DNA of 64,000 nt from Galeruca laticollis (Eukaryota > Arthropoda > Insecta > Coleoptera > Chrysomelidae): NCBI GenBank assembly GCA_963921935.1, contig OY998180.1, positions 82,891,139 through 82,955,138 on the forward strand, written 5' to 3'. Made by a program: the position numbers and the translations under genes. This document shows, in pieces, positions 54,511 to 64,000 of this stretch. The notes below the pieces were generated by a model. The model was not told where the DNA came from. It made no database searches and saw nothing but the letters and a program-made list of their open reading frames with translations. Each line of letters opens with the position of its first letter. The first letter of the stretch is position 1.

Positions 54511-55199
54511 GCAACAAAATTTGACGTACGTTTAGTTACTACATTGCGTTGTTAAATGGTGTATATCGTTCAGGAGAGAATAGAAATTGAGGGAATTTAT
54601 TTTTAAAATGATGAACGTAACAGAGCTACAGCGCGCATATTCAATAATAATCATCAAAATAAAAACATTGGTCATCGGGTTCTGTGAAAAATAGACGACC
54701 CGAACCTCAGCAACTGATCAGGAATGACGCAGTCGAGATGGCAGTTTTAGGTCAATTGCAAGTTGGATAATACCCTGTCGACAAGGAAAGTAGCTCGGAC
54801 TTCTGGTGTACCGTGAAATAGTGTTCATCGAAGGTGTACCGTGAAGTGTTCATCGAATTTTAAAGCCCCACAAATGTTATCCATATAAAATATGATTGGT
54901 ACAAGAATTATTATTATCACTATTATTAAATTTTAGCAACGGCAGAGAGACATGTCCCTATTATGCCCAAAAAAAACAATACGGAAGAACCATCAGTAGG
55001 TTATCCTACTCGTAATTAACAAGTGTACACACAAAAAGAAATACATATCAAATACAATAATGACACAAACAATCAAGTATAATTAGTTTAAGATCGCCAG
55101 GTCGTGTAAAATAAATCGTTATGGAGCTACAATCAATTTCAATCTAATAATAGAAGTCTATTTTTGAATGAGTTTGTCGAAGGTGTAGTTAAGGGATAA
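54511..55199. other. Non-coding stretch, nothing recognised
   Basis: It sits between the transposon fragment and the CR1-like LINE. TCATCGAAGGTGTACCGTGAA-like text is duplicated locally near 54810-54850. No gene was recognised. Confidence 0.4.
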
Positions 55200-56850
55200 T
55201 GTCCAATCATTAACTCAGTGTAGTGGGTTGGTTAACGTGGAACTACCTGGAGTAAAACCATGTTGTTGTGTTGGAATGATATTTTTCTCAAGAAGAATCT
55301 GCTCAGCTCCTCTGAAATAATGGCTTCCATAACTTTACTGACTATTGGTAACAAGCTTATTGGACGGTAGTTGTTCGAGTCCCGTTTGTTACCTTTTTTT
55401 AAAATAGGGGTGATAGATGCTAATTTCCAACTGGGGGTAAGGAGCTTTGACTAAATTAGGTATGCATAATTAAAGATAAAGGTAGTGCCAGGGTATTTGC
55501 ACAACTTTTCAACAATTTTGGAGTTACACCGTCTAAACCAGGAGAAGCATTGGAACGAAGTTTTAATAACTGATGCTTAACCCAGTCTGCTGTAAATACT
55601 ACTTGTTCCAAAGATACACTAAGACGAGGACAGTCGATGGATGGAAGGTTATCATTTCTAGGTTCTCTAATAAAAACTTGGGAAAATGTTAAAGCAAAAG
55701 TTTCAGACAATTCTTTGTCGCAAGCGCATAGTGTCTGGTCGGACTTTCTATCGAAACTTTAGACGGTAAAGAAGTCCGTACGTATTTGAAAACTTGTTTT
55801 ATGTTATCACTAGCAATAATATTTTCTTCAAAAGTTTGTCTTTTAGTTTTAAGAGAAAGTTGTAAGGAATTAGATAATTTGGGATGGTTTTAAAAATCAC
55901 TAAGAAGTCCTGTATGTTATATTTCCACCAGAGACGACGTTTGTGTTTTATTAGTCGTATCATTAGGTGATTTATCCAGGGTTTGAGGTTATTTTTGTAA
56001 GACTCGCGATAAGTGTTATTTGCGCAAATGAGATGAGAAATAGTGTCGTGTAATGTACTCCAAATTGACGAAGAGCTAGTCAATTGAGAGAAAAATAAAT
56101 TCTAATCAATTTGAGATAGTTGAGCGTTACCTCAACGAAATTAGTATTGGCGTATATTGTCGTATTATTGTTTTTATTGAGAAGTATCATATTAAACTGA
56201 ATACGAGTGCATGGTCTGATTATCTGATAGGAGAATTAACTTTGAGTGATGAGATAAGGTGTTCGTCGTTAATGAGTATGGGATCTAAAGTACGGTTGAT
56301 TGTCAGCTCTGAATCTTGTAGGTTCGGTAATGAGCTGAATTAGATTTGAATTTGCGACAAACTTTTTAAACAAATTGTGATTATATGTCGTCTGATAATG
56401 AAGTTACGGGCCGTGTGAGTCAGAGAAGTAAAAGTCTCCAGCAATGATAAAAGTTTCAAGATCAATTGTTCTAGTTTGTTAAATAACATATTGTCCTGGG
56501 AAAGTTTTTTATCAAGAGAACGATAAACACACACTAAATTAAAAGTAAATGAATTTTCATAAACAGATAAGTGATGAATTTATATTCCAGGTATATCGAA
56601 TAGTTTGATGTCGATACTAAAATTGTGAGTAATAACATCTGAGAAGTAAATGCATACACCACCACCTTTACGGTTTGCTCTATCCTGAAGATATATTGTA
56701 TTTTTATTTATGTTCACTCAGCGGTCCAAAATAGAGTATTTTAGCCATGTTTCAGAAATAAATACAATGTGTGATTTGAGAAGTATGTTACTTACAGAGG
56801 AAGATTATGGGCGAAATTTCCTCATTTTGGGCGTGCCGTTAATGGATCTA
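55200..56850 (-). pseudogene. LINE-2 of this region: CR1-like endonuclease and RT N-terminus
   Basis: Minus strand from about 56760: ETWLKYSILDR, DRANRKGGGVCIYF, SIDIKLFDIPG, NLVCVYRSLDKKLS and TIN(R)TLDPILINDEHLISSL are endonuclease motifs of the CR1/jockey type. A spacer with WWKYNIQDF follows at about 55930. RT starts with SNASPGLDGVTPKLLKSC at 55560-55507, then SNNYRPISLLPIVSKVMEAI. It is truncated before the RT active site near 55200. Stops and shifts are abundant. It is a different family from the LINE at 51330-53650. Confidence 0.65.
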
Positions 56851-57239
56851 ATAGTATAACGAGACTTCTCCTCTTCACAATACCTACCCCGGTGCTCGTT
56901 TAGATATCAGATTGCCCCTTAGACCAATCTGTGCTCGCCAGTCCACTAGCTTTGAGTCGAAGAAAGGGTGGATTCTTCTATATTTATTTCGAATTCAATA
57001 ATAGGGCGCCAGAGAAGTTTAGGCAAGCACCCAAGACTCCTTCAAACTAACCCCTAACTCCTCAGAGGGTTCATACACTTTTCCACACTTAAAAGGTTTT
57101 GTTTGGTAAGTTTTTAAAAGGAAAACAGGGAATATCCTCTGTCTCTGATTTATTATTGGACCTAGTGTCTCTTTTCGAAAGTTAAAGTTACAAAATTTAC
57201 ATGTTACAATTTTTAAGAAAAAAAAGCAACTAAGTTAGA
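56851..57239. other. Possible LINE 5' region
   Basis: Less A+T-rich than its surroundings, with no clear frame. It lies upstream of the minus-strand CR1-like endonuclease and may be its ORF1 or 5' leader, but nothing diagnostic is visible. Confidence 0.3.
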
Positions 57240-57570
57240 CACATGAACCCAGCTGAAGGCTAAATCACTTTCCTGGTTGATGGATTGGAAGAAGAGTATC
57301 TGTGGAGAGCCCAGCCGGTCACCCCATTTAAACCCTATACATTTCTTTTTCTGGGGTCATTTGAAATCGAAGATATTTGCAACACAACCTGAATCTCCAA
57401 AAGATTTACGTCAAAGAATCGTTCGAGAATGCCGTTCATTGACTCCAGATGTGCTCAGACATATCCACGAAGCATTTGAAAATATATTATGCCATTGTAT
57501 GAAAGTCAACGGAGATCACTTTGATCATTCTATCCTTCGTGTTTTTATTTTTGAAATAAAAAATTATTAA
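57240..57570 (+). pseudogene. IS630/mariner-type transposase C-terminus
   Basis: Encodes SRSPHLNPIHFFFWGHLKSK, the third acidic motif region with the usual PDL(T/N)P-x-DFF changed to HLNPIHFFF, so the catalytic acidic residue is replaced. The tail is ECRSLTPDVLRHIHEAFEN, with a stop at 57568-57570. It is related to the transposase at 42110-42997. The right terminal repeat begins about 60 bp later. Confidence 0.7.
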
Positions 57571-57817
57571 AACAGTTTTTTCCACAAATCCATTAATAAA
57601 TGTGATAAAAAAATATAGACGATTGTAAAGAGAATTCAAAGATCTTTTAAAAGATCGACCCCCTTTGCAATTTACATTTTTTAAGGGGATGACTGTGTAG
57701 TGTAAAAGGTTGACGTTACGTATTATGAAATCAAGGTCGACATATTTCACAACGTTTTTAGAAAGTTATTACCTCCGCAGTCATTTAGGGTATGTACTTT
57801 TCGTTGGAACAACGTGT

Positions 57818-58980
57818 CTATTTTCTTGATACCCGGTCGAAAGTATGTACTTTCCACTTCGATTGTGATGCAGAAAGTCTAGCATTTCTGCATTGGCAGA
57901 GACGTGCATACGCGCTACTACAGTGGGCCAAAAGTAATTAATTCATGCACTGAAACTGATACACGAGACGGCAGCTAGCTAATAGCCATCGTTCACTTGA
58001 TTCTTTCGGACGGTTATGGAAAACAATAGTATACACTACTGCTTGGTAAACAAAGGACCCCTGAAATGCGCAGAAGATAAAAAGAGAACTCAGCTGTGTA
58101 AAGGATAACAATAGCTATTTTGGGAAAGTACAGTCGGTGACACAAGTTAGGAACTATTGCTGAAGTAATCTGGCAGATTTCGTTGCTATTCTAAATGTTA
58201 ATACCAATTTCATAATTTTTAAAATATGTTCATGATTTTTTTTGATATAATGGTAAGGTACACTATTGTTCTGTAATATAAAATCGACAAAAAAGTATCA
58301 GTAGAGCACAGAACCAAAACTAAAACAATCGTAAAAATAATAACTTATTTCAATGTTCTCTTTTTATCTGACTTTTAGTTTTAATTCTCTTTTGACCATT
58401 TTGTAAAAAGTAGAGTGTCTGAATTTGTATCAGAATCACTATTTAAGTTTATAATCAACTCTTCAACAATAAATTGTTGGTTTGCTTTCCATAAATTTTT
58501 GCTCAAACCGTTTCACGCGATCACACCACATTTTCATTTACAATTCATCACAGTAAATTATGACATTTTGTAAATAAAAGATAACATTTTTCTCATTTAT
58601 TTAAACGGTAAACGGGTGGGATAAACTTTAAACACACGGTATGGCTACTTACTAATTTATTTAAACACTAAACTACTCACTAACACTTAATTTATATATA
58701 CTTAACTATTCACTTAAATTTATATACACAGTATATTCACTTAAACTAATTTATATTCACTTATTTACTTGTTTATCTCACGATGTCAAATTATCAACTA
58801 AACTTATCCGCTGATCGGTTCTTTATATATATTAGTGCCTTTTTTACTAGAGAATTCTAGATTGCGGCTTACATACACAAAAACAATTGGCTCTCGCATT
58901 TTCTAGATAAGACTGGTCACAAAAACAATGTTTAGATAAGATAGTCACAATCGTAAACAGTTATAAAAAAAACCGGGGGA
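57818..58980. other. Non-coding stretch with low-complexity segment
   Basis: No ORF of note. 58640-58770 consists of repeated TTAAACACTAA/TTCACTTAAATTTATATA words, a degenerate short tandem array. Confidence 0.5.
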
Positions 58981-58984
58981 CTAT

Positions 58985-59575
58985 ACCCGTGTGCTGTTTC
59001 GTAACAATATTCTTCCATTGCTGCCCATACCAATTCAATTGGATTCATATCGGGATGGTAAGGGGACAATTTTAATACGCTGTGGCCCTTAGAGGTAAAA
59101 AGATCATCATTTCAAGTATTGCATCTAGATTTATGTACTATTATGAGGACGTATAATTCCGGTTTGTACATTGTTTCATCAAATGGAATGTTTCGGGATC
59201 TTAATCATTCCTGCATAATGGTTTTTCTTGTTGCAGAGATTGGTAATGTCTCTTTTAATCTGTTGTGATAGGGCGCATTATCAATGACAACTACAATTCC
59301 GGTTGGTAAATTAGGTATTAATTTTTCAGTTACTCATTTTTTGTAATCAACAAAATTCATAACATTGTGATAATCGCCAGTGTTACAGCTGGACTTCCAC
59401 CTAACATATGAATTGGGTACGATACCTGTTTCACCTCCAGCATTAACTATTATAAGACGAGCGCCTTTAGAAATAGGTTTCTTTGTCCAACATTAGTTGA
59501 ATCATTCCATCCTTTCAAATCTGTTTTATAAGAATAAATGTAAGTTTCATCCATGTAAACAATTGAACGCTTTTC
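58985..59575 (-). pseudogene. DDE_3-superfamily transposase remnant (second type)
   Basis: Minus strand from about 59575: YMDETYIYSYKTDLKGWND (first catalytic Asp). Decayed text follows that in shifted frames reads LPTGIVVVIDNAP (second Asp) at about 59290-59310 and PYHPDMNPIELVWAAMEE (final acidic) at about 59020-59065. Frameshifts occur roughly every 100 bp. This type is distinct from the transposases at 42.1 and 57.2 kb. Confidence 0.65.
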
Positions 59576-59759
59576 TTCTCTATATAACTGCATTCATCTT
59601 AGAAATTGTATTCTTGAATGTCGAATGGATTGCCGTTCCATTAAGATTAGACGATGTTACGGGTTCATTTTGCACAATGATACCCTTCCTTTTGTTTAAG
59701 AGAAGAATGTCTTTCTTGATCGATATGTTATAACCGAACGCACTCCTGTTTACTGCACT

Positions 59760-59890
59760 TCTGCTGACTCTGATTGTTCTATAATTAGAACTAACAGGCC
59801 ATGGCAATTGATCCTTTAGTTTGCACTCCCGGTTACTCCGATTGTTCTATGATTAGAATCAACTGACCATGGCCATTGGTCATTACGATT
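59760..59890. repeat. 68-bp tandem duplication
   Basis: GACTCTGATTGTTCTATAAT ... CCATGGCAATTGATC at 59766-59812 recurs about 68 bp later as a slightly diverged copy (TACTCCGATTGTTCTATGAT ... CCATGGCCATTGGTC). Confidence 0.7.
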
Positions 59891-62034
59891 GCTTGAAGGT
59901 GTAGCGTGGTGTAACGTAATTTCCGCCACACTTTGAGTAGAGTGTAGTTCAGTGCAGTTAGGAATGAGTCAATATTAAGTATCGAGTGTAAGGTATTAAG
60001 TGTAAATTAAACCACGTGTGGGAAAGAGCTACACTTCGATACATTCCTAGCATTACTCTTGTTTATTGTGCAAGCCAGCTCAGTTTCCCAAATGTTATTG
60101 TGTCCTTGAATTCACCTCAACCATCTCTGGTTTTTCCACAACACCTAATTGTCTATGTGATTTGACTAATGGCATATGCCTTATTGTAGTTGTGTTGGTT
60201 TGGCCAGAGATGGCGTAATTGGCCACTTTAAATTTTCCTGGTCTTGCTATAACCATTATATTTCAATGACAAATGGCTGATTCTTCATTGTCTCTTATAT
60301 CGAATACAAATGGAATAGGCATCATCTGCAGTAAAAATTTGATAAAGTCATGACATTTGTATTCTACTCAATGTTGGCGTTCTATGTTCCAAGTTCCGAG
60401 TATACTGCTAGCGCACCTTGGCGGGTGACAGATGACTTAAAGTACACATCTGCCAATTTATGTCATTTATTCTTGAATCCCCGTGTTGAGTTGGAAGAAG
60501 ATTGGCTGAATCGAATTTCCTAACCCTTCGCTGGAAACTTTCAATTATATAGTTCATCGTTGGTTGGTTCTGAGAAATTTCTGGCTGAGAGATTTCCTTA
60601 TATTGTTTGCGATTATAGACGCTGTATATTTTAAAGAAAATCTTTCCAATTTACACGATTTTGGTGGTCAAGGTAAGTTCTTCGTAGAGCTTCTCGAGCA
60701 TGGCTCTGAGACTTTGCGTTGTGTATTTTAGGAAGTCCATTCGTTAATTGATTTAATCACGGAAAAGGAGCTGGTTGTCAGATGGCAAATAGACCAACAG
60801 GGCCGTCCAAGGACCCTCTGTCACATTGAGGTTAGTATTATGACTAATAAGGCCCCCCGTACTCAATTGTAATCAGAAGTTAGACTGGTAATGTTTATTT
60901 TAGAGTTCATTCGACCATCTGGTCGTATTCAATCCACGTTCTACCATCAAGTCAACGTACAACCTTCACATCAGGTTGGAGATTCATATTCGGATATCGT
61001 GTTTGAAGCCACTGCATTCGAATTTCAACTCCCAGCTTGGTGCCAGCTACATCTTCAACGTCCACCCATCACTGTCAACGTGTATTGTCTCCGCTGCCCA
61101 TAGTATTTGTCCTCATACAGTCTACCTTCTACTTCCTTCGTAACTACGTGCTTGTCTTCGTGTGTCGTACACCTCCTAGAGTCCACACACTCACCAAGGC
61201 GCTGGATTTTTGGGTAAACATATTGAGAAGCTGAGAGGCCACTACCACTACCTTACAATAACCACAGCTAAGTTTTAGATCTTAAGTTGATACCGTCCTT
61301 AAAGCATTTTTTTATTACATAGTTGTTAGCTATCATAGTGACGTCACAGATAGTCTCAATTCAGGTGTGATATTTGTTTATTGAGCTGATACATCCTTCT
61401 CAATCATAGTTTACCCACTGATTTGGTGGGGTACTTATTTACAACCACAGAATATTGTTGTGTGCTACATTTGTGCCGGTACATTATAACCGTTCCAATA
61501 TATTTTGTGTAGTAAGGTTAATGAATATTTCTTTGTTCTGATCCAAGTTAATAATACCAGGTACCCCGGTAATCAGAGGTGACCAAGAACCTTTTCTTAT
61601 TTTTTTAATGAGATTTACATAACCTTATAGCCAATCTTTATTATTAAGTAATATTAGTGCAGTGGGTTGTCCAATCCCATCTGAGTGGTTTCGGATTTTG
61701 ACTGGCTAGAAATACGTGGCGCTCTGGAAAATTGAACCCTATACATTTCAGTAAAATCGAAATAAATTTTTATTGTCGAACCTACGCCTACTGAGCTACT
61801 GGGACAGTTATAGGCGAGGAACACTAGTGGACAATCACTGCTCTCATCCCCTAAATTTCGCCCCTAACAACGATTATTTTTCATTTCACGCCAACGAAAC
61901 TCTCTCTTAAGGATATATTTCCTTATAGTCTCTTTACTTCCCTGATAGTCCATTTCGCCGCAATATTTTTTATGGCTTGACTTGAAAGCTGGTACGCACT
62001 TTTCTGTAACATGAAAATTTACTTAGTGTTCAAA
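59891..62034. other. No gene recognised; may include an unidentified LTR
   Basis: Base composition is more balanced than elsewhere around 60400-61300, with short plus-strand frames (for example 60891-61103) that match no family I know. At about 61711 CGTGGCGCTCTGGAAAATTG resembles an LTR-end/primer-binding-site junction, but no second LTR or pol was found in the window. Confidence 0.35.
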
Positions 62035-62079
62035 TAAAACTTAGTGTTTCTAGTTAACTCCACAATATATTGAAAAAAT

Positions 62080-62155
62080 ATTAAAAGTTCTAAAAAATTG
62101 ACAATTGTTTCGATATTACCTCAATATCATCGTCAGAATGACAGAAGTTACATTT
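62080..62155 (-). ncRNA. Hammerhead ribozyme-like motif (PLE-2, diverged copy)
   Basis: Minus strand: CUGACGA (62130-62136), a strong helix II GAUAUU/AAUAUC with a 5-nt loop, GAAA (62108-62111), ACAAUUGU, C. Helix II is longer here than in the composite copies because its 3' strand differs, yet it remains complementary. This indicates selection for the stem. Confidence 0.75.
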
Positions 62156-62392
62156 CATTTGATGCCTATCTGATGTTTAATTATTTTTGGCTAGTCCAAG
62201 AAGTGACCTACCTTGTGATTGACTAAATATATGTTAATAGAAAAAAGAAGATATGCTATTACAAATATTAAAGCTTAGATATTATTAGCCCTATGGGGAT
62301 ATCCTGGATATCATTTTTCCCAATTAAGATCAGTATAACTTTGCAATGATAAAGAATACCAAGAAAACCATATCTGCTAATATTTACAATTA

Positions 62393-63020
62393 TCAGTTAA
62401 GAAGACAGTTTAAAAGTGGAGAGCTCCCTAGATTTACCTGTTCATTGATGACTTCATATTGTGGGTTTCTTAAGTGTCTTCTAATTTCCAATTCTTCAAG
62501 GAAATCCAGTTCTTGTTTCTTATCACAAATATGTAGTACTTCTAGTTCTGTGTTAGATGTCAATGAATGATTGGTGTCACGTAGATGTCTAGCGTAGTGG
62601 GATTTATCTGGTTGTTTTAATATGTATTCTCGTAAGTGTTCACTGTATCGGATTTCAAAATTTTTAAGGGTTTGACCCAAATAGACAGCATTACATTCTG
62701 GACATTTAAGTTTATATATACCAGATTTCTTTAATGGTGATATTTTTGTTTTTACATTTAACAATTTTGTACTTATGTTTCTTTCTGCTTTAAAAGAAAT
62801 CGTTGTATTTGTTGCTAAAGATATTATCTTTGAAATATTATTAGAAATATTTCCTGCATATGTAATGGTTTTATAAGTTTTTATTTCTTTAGTTTGTTTA
62901 GGAAATATTAGTTGTAATGCCACTTTTTCCTTTTTTTTATTAATTGGTTTATTTATCATATGTAATGGATAACCGTTGGATGTTGCTATTCACTCAATTG
63001 TGTTAATCTCTCTATCAAAA
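62393..63020 (-). pseudogene. PLE-2 GIY-YIG C-terminal coding fragment
   Basis: The minus-strand frame is open from about 62959 to 62393: ALQLIFPKQTKEIKTYKTIT, GIYKLKCPECNAVYLGQTLK, EIRYSEHLREY, EELEIRRHLRNPQYE. A stop near 62991 breaks the preceding residues. RT is missing. The GIY-YIG core residues look intact, but there is no upstream RT. Confidence 0.8.
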
Positions 63021-63031
63021 TTACATTTGTT

Positions 63032-63244
63032 AATTTCATGAAAGTTCACGATTGTTTTGCGTAAAAGAGCACAATCGTGTTCATCAAGCGCAACTAGCAA
63101 TTTTCTTGAATCCCTCTTTTTATTGGGTGTTGAAAACATCGGTATTTCACAACTATATCTTGTTACCTTCAATTTTAATTCTCTTAATCGTTTTAAGACT
63201 CCCATTAGTGGCTGCAACAACACGTTATTGAACTTAAAAAACAT
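63032..63244 (-). pseudogene. Unidentified transposon-type protein fragment
   Basis: About 70 codons (SCEIPMFSTPNKKRDSRKLL, LDEHDCALLRKTIVNFHE) are fused in frame to the PLE-2 remnant at 63031. The spacing of the basic hinge and LD.HD...LR.TI..F resembles the N-terminal region of a dispersed insect transposase-like family. This assignment is weak. It is probably the gene into which PLE-2 inserted. Confidence 0.35.
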
Positions 63245-64000
63245 TTATATTTTGTATTTCAAGAAGAATATAGAAATGCTGTTATTTTGAAGTTGTTACA
63301 GATTAGAATTTATTGTAAAAAATATTGTATTCAAAATAAGTTAAACAACCTAACCTAATCAAATAGCTAAAAGTTAAATACATTTTTCACTCAAAATTTT
63401 GAGTTACTACCTTTTTACACCAAAGGCTTCAGTTGTTTAAAATATTAAGAAGTGAAACCTTAGAGTAATAAAAGGTTTAAAACTATATTAAAAAATTGAA
63501 CGTACGTAGAGATGTTTATTATGGGAGTTCCAGATTCTGCTTCTTGCTTAAAAAACTTTAATATATTGTTAATAATTTCACGACTTTATTTTTCACCTTA
63601 CTTTAAAACAGCATTTTGTTTGGCAAAATCACTTTTGAATAATATACAAACTAAAATATTTTCAACTTTTGTCCGAGACTATACCAACAATACGAAGTGC
63701 ACTAATATAATTTAAAAATGAGCTTTCTGTATTTACTAAAAAGTGGGGCCCGGCTTGTTTACGCAGCATCAAAATCTCAGGGGTCATCCTACGTTTGCCA
63801 AGTTTGAGAGCTCGCAGTGCAGGAAGCTCAAACTTTAGGCCCTTGTAATGCAATATACTAAATATTTACTTTGAGGTATTAAATAAGCTTTATGAAATAT
63901 TATTGCATCTTGAGAAAAATATTTAAGATCTTCATACATATTTTTTTTTTGTTAAATTATTGGTATTTAGGTATGCTTTTTCAAAACCTATATTTCAGAT
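63245..64000. other. Non-coding A+T-rich stretch
   Basis: Only short frames. A minus-strand frame at 63662-63853 has KFELPALRALKLGKRRM but no family is recognised. No terminal repeats. Confidence 0.4.

Larger units (their letters stand above)
50950..57817. mobile_element. Long-TIR DDE transposon remnant with nested LINEs
   Basis: Roughly 190-215 bp at 50950-51165 recur inverted at 57630-57817. Shared text includes ACACGTTG, CAACGAAAAGTAC, CTGCGGAGGTAATAACT, AACCTTGATTTCA and GGGTCGA. Just inside the right repeat lies the C-terminus of an IS630/mariner-type transposase. The interior is mostly filled by minus-strand LINE fragments and a further transposon piece, so if this is one element it has been heavily invaded. 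Two independent copies in opposite orientation would also explain the inverted ends. Confidence 0.55.
62040..63031 (-). mobile_element. PLE-2 3' fragment, 5'-truncated
   Basis: Matches the last about 190 codons and the non-coding terminus of PLE-2 at 43700-44730, moderately diverged. It is truncated at about 63031, where an unrelated coding fragment begins. It ends near 62040 with TTAGTGTTTCTAGTTAACTCC. No target duplication was identified. Confidence 0.8.

Noticed and set aside
60891..61234. Two overlapping plus-strand frames of 65-70 codons
   Set aside because: No domain, no promoter or splice context, and the composition is not clearly coding.

Overview
This window is eukaryotic, A+T-rich, and almost wholly built from transposable elements. 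It looks like insect heterochromatin or an intergenic repeat landscape. Element types visible here (Pao-type BEL, 17.6-like and other Gypsy elements, PIF/Harbinger with a MADF-BESS partner, Tc1/mariner relatives, Penelope-like elements, jockey/CR1-like LINEs, THAP and CXC-domain pseudogenes) are typical of insect genomes. The resemblance is perhaps strongest to beetles, but that is an impression, not a proof. No tRNA, rRNA or CRISPR was seen. Introns and GT-AG splice sites are visible.

Layout. 0.5-1.6 kb: broken PIN-like/CXC-domain gene. 2.9-4.2 kb: LTR remnant and a Penelope-like (PLE-1) end. 4.2-8.2 kb: 17.6-like Gypsy (gag, protease, RT, RNase H) that lacks its integrase. 9.1-13.1 kb: 5'-truncated PLE-1 on the minus strand, a Tc1-type transposase remnant, and a second PLE fragment. 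13.1-18.3 kb: two decayed Gypsy pieces, the first interrupted by a small inverted-repeat element carrying a tyrosine-recombinase-like exon. 18.4-19.8 kb: THAP pseudogene, PLE-2 end and tandem repeats. 20.05-24.0 kb: complete Harbinger element (21-bp inverted termini, TTA target duplication) interrupted by an RTE-like LINE. 24.8-32.66 kb: complete BEL/Pao element (about 1.2-kb LTRs, GGTAT duplication) inserted in an older minus-strand Gypsy-A copy. 33.0-35.5 kb: LINE tail interrupted by a 1.9-kb inverted-repeat DNA element that itself holds a foldback element. 35.5-41.8 kb: Gypsy-A element lying in a (TA)n tract. 41.9-43.0 kb: transposase pseudogene. 43.7-49.6 kb: a PLE-2 composite of a long intact 817-codon ORF plus an inverted defective partner, flanked by a 13-bp duplication. 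49.7-49.9 kb: one plausible host exon with TATA box and signal peptide. 50.95-57.8 kb: long inverted repeats enclosing LINE and transposase remains. 59-64 kb: another transposase pseudogene, tandem repeats and a PLE-2 3' fragment.

The most interesting material is of two kinds. First, at least seven hammerhead-ribozyme-like motifs occur in PLE termini, with visible covariation. Second, the Gypsy-A family has LTR-region sequence containing captured-looking fragments: CUB plus LDL-receptor class A coding sequence duplicated in both LTRs of one copy, and a different cysteine-rich fragment after a conserved small ORF in a sibling copy. Almost every coding region is broken. The exceptions are the 817-codon PLE-2 ORF and the short secreted-peptide first exon.
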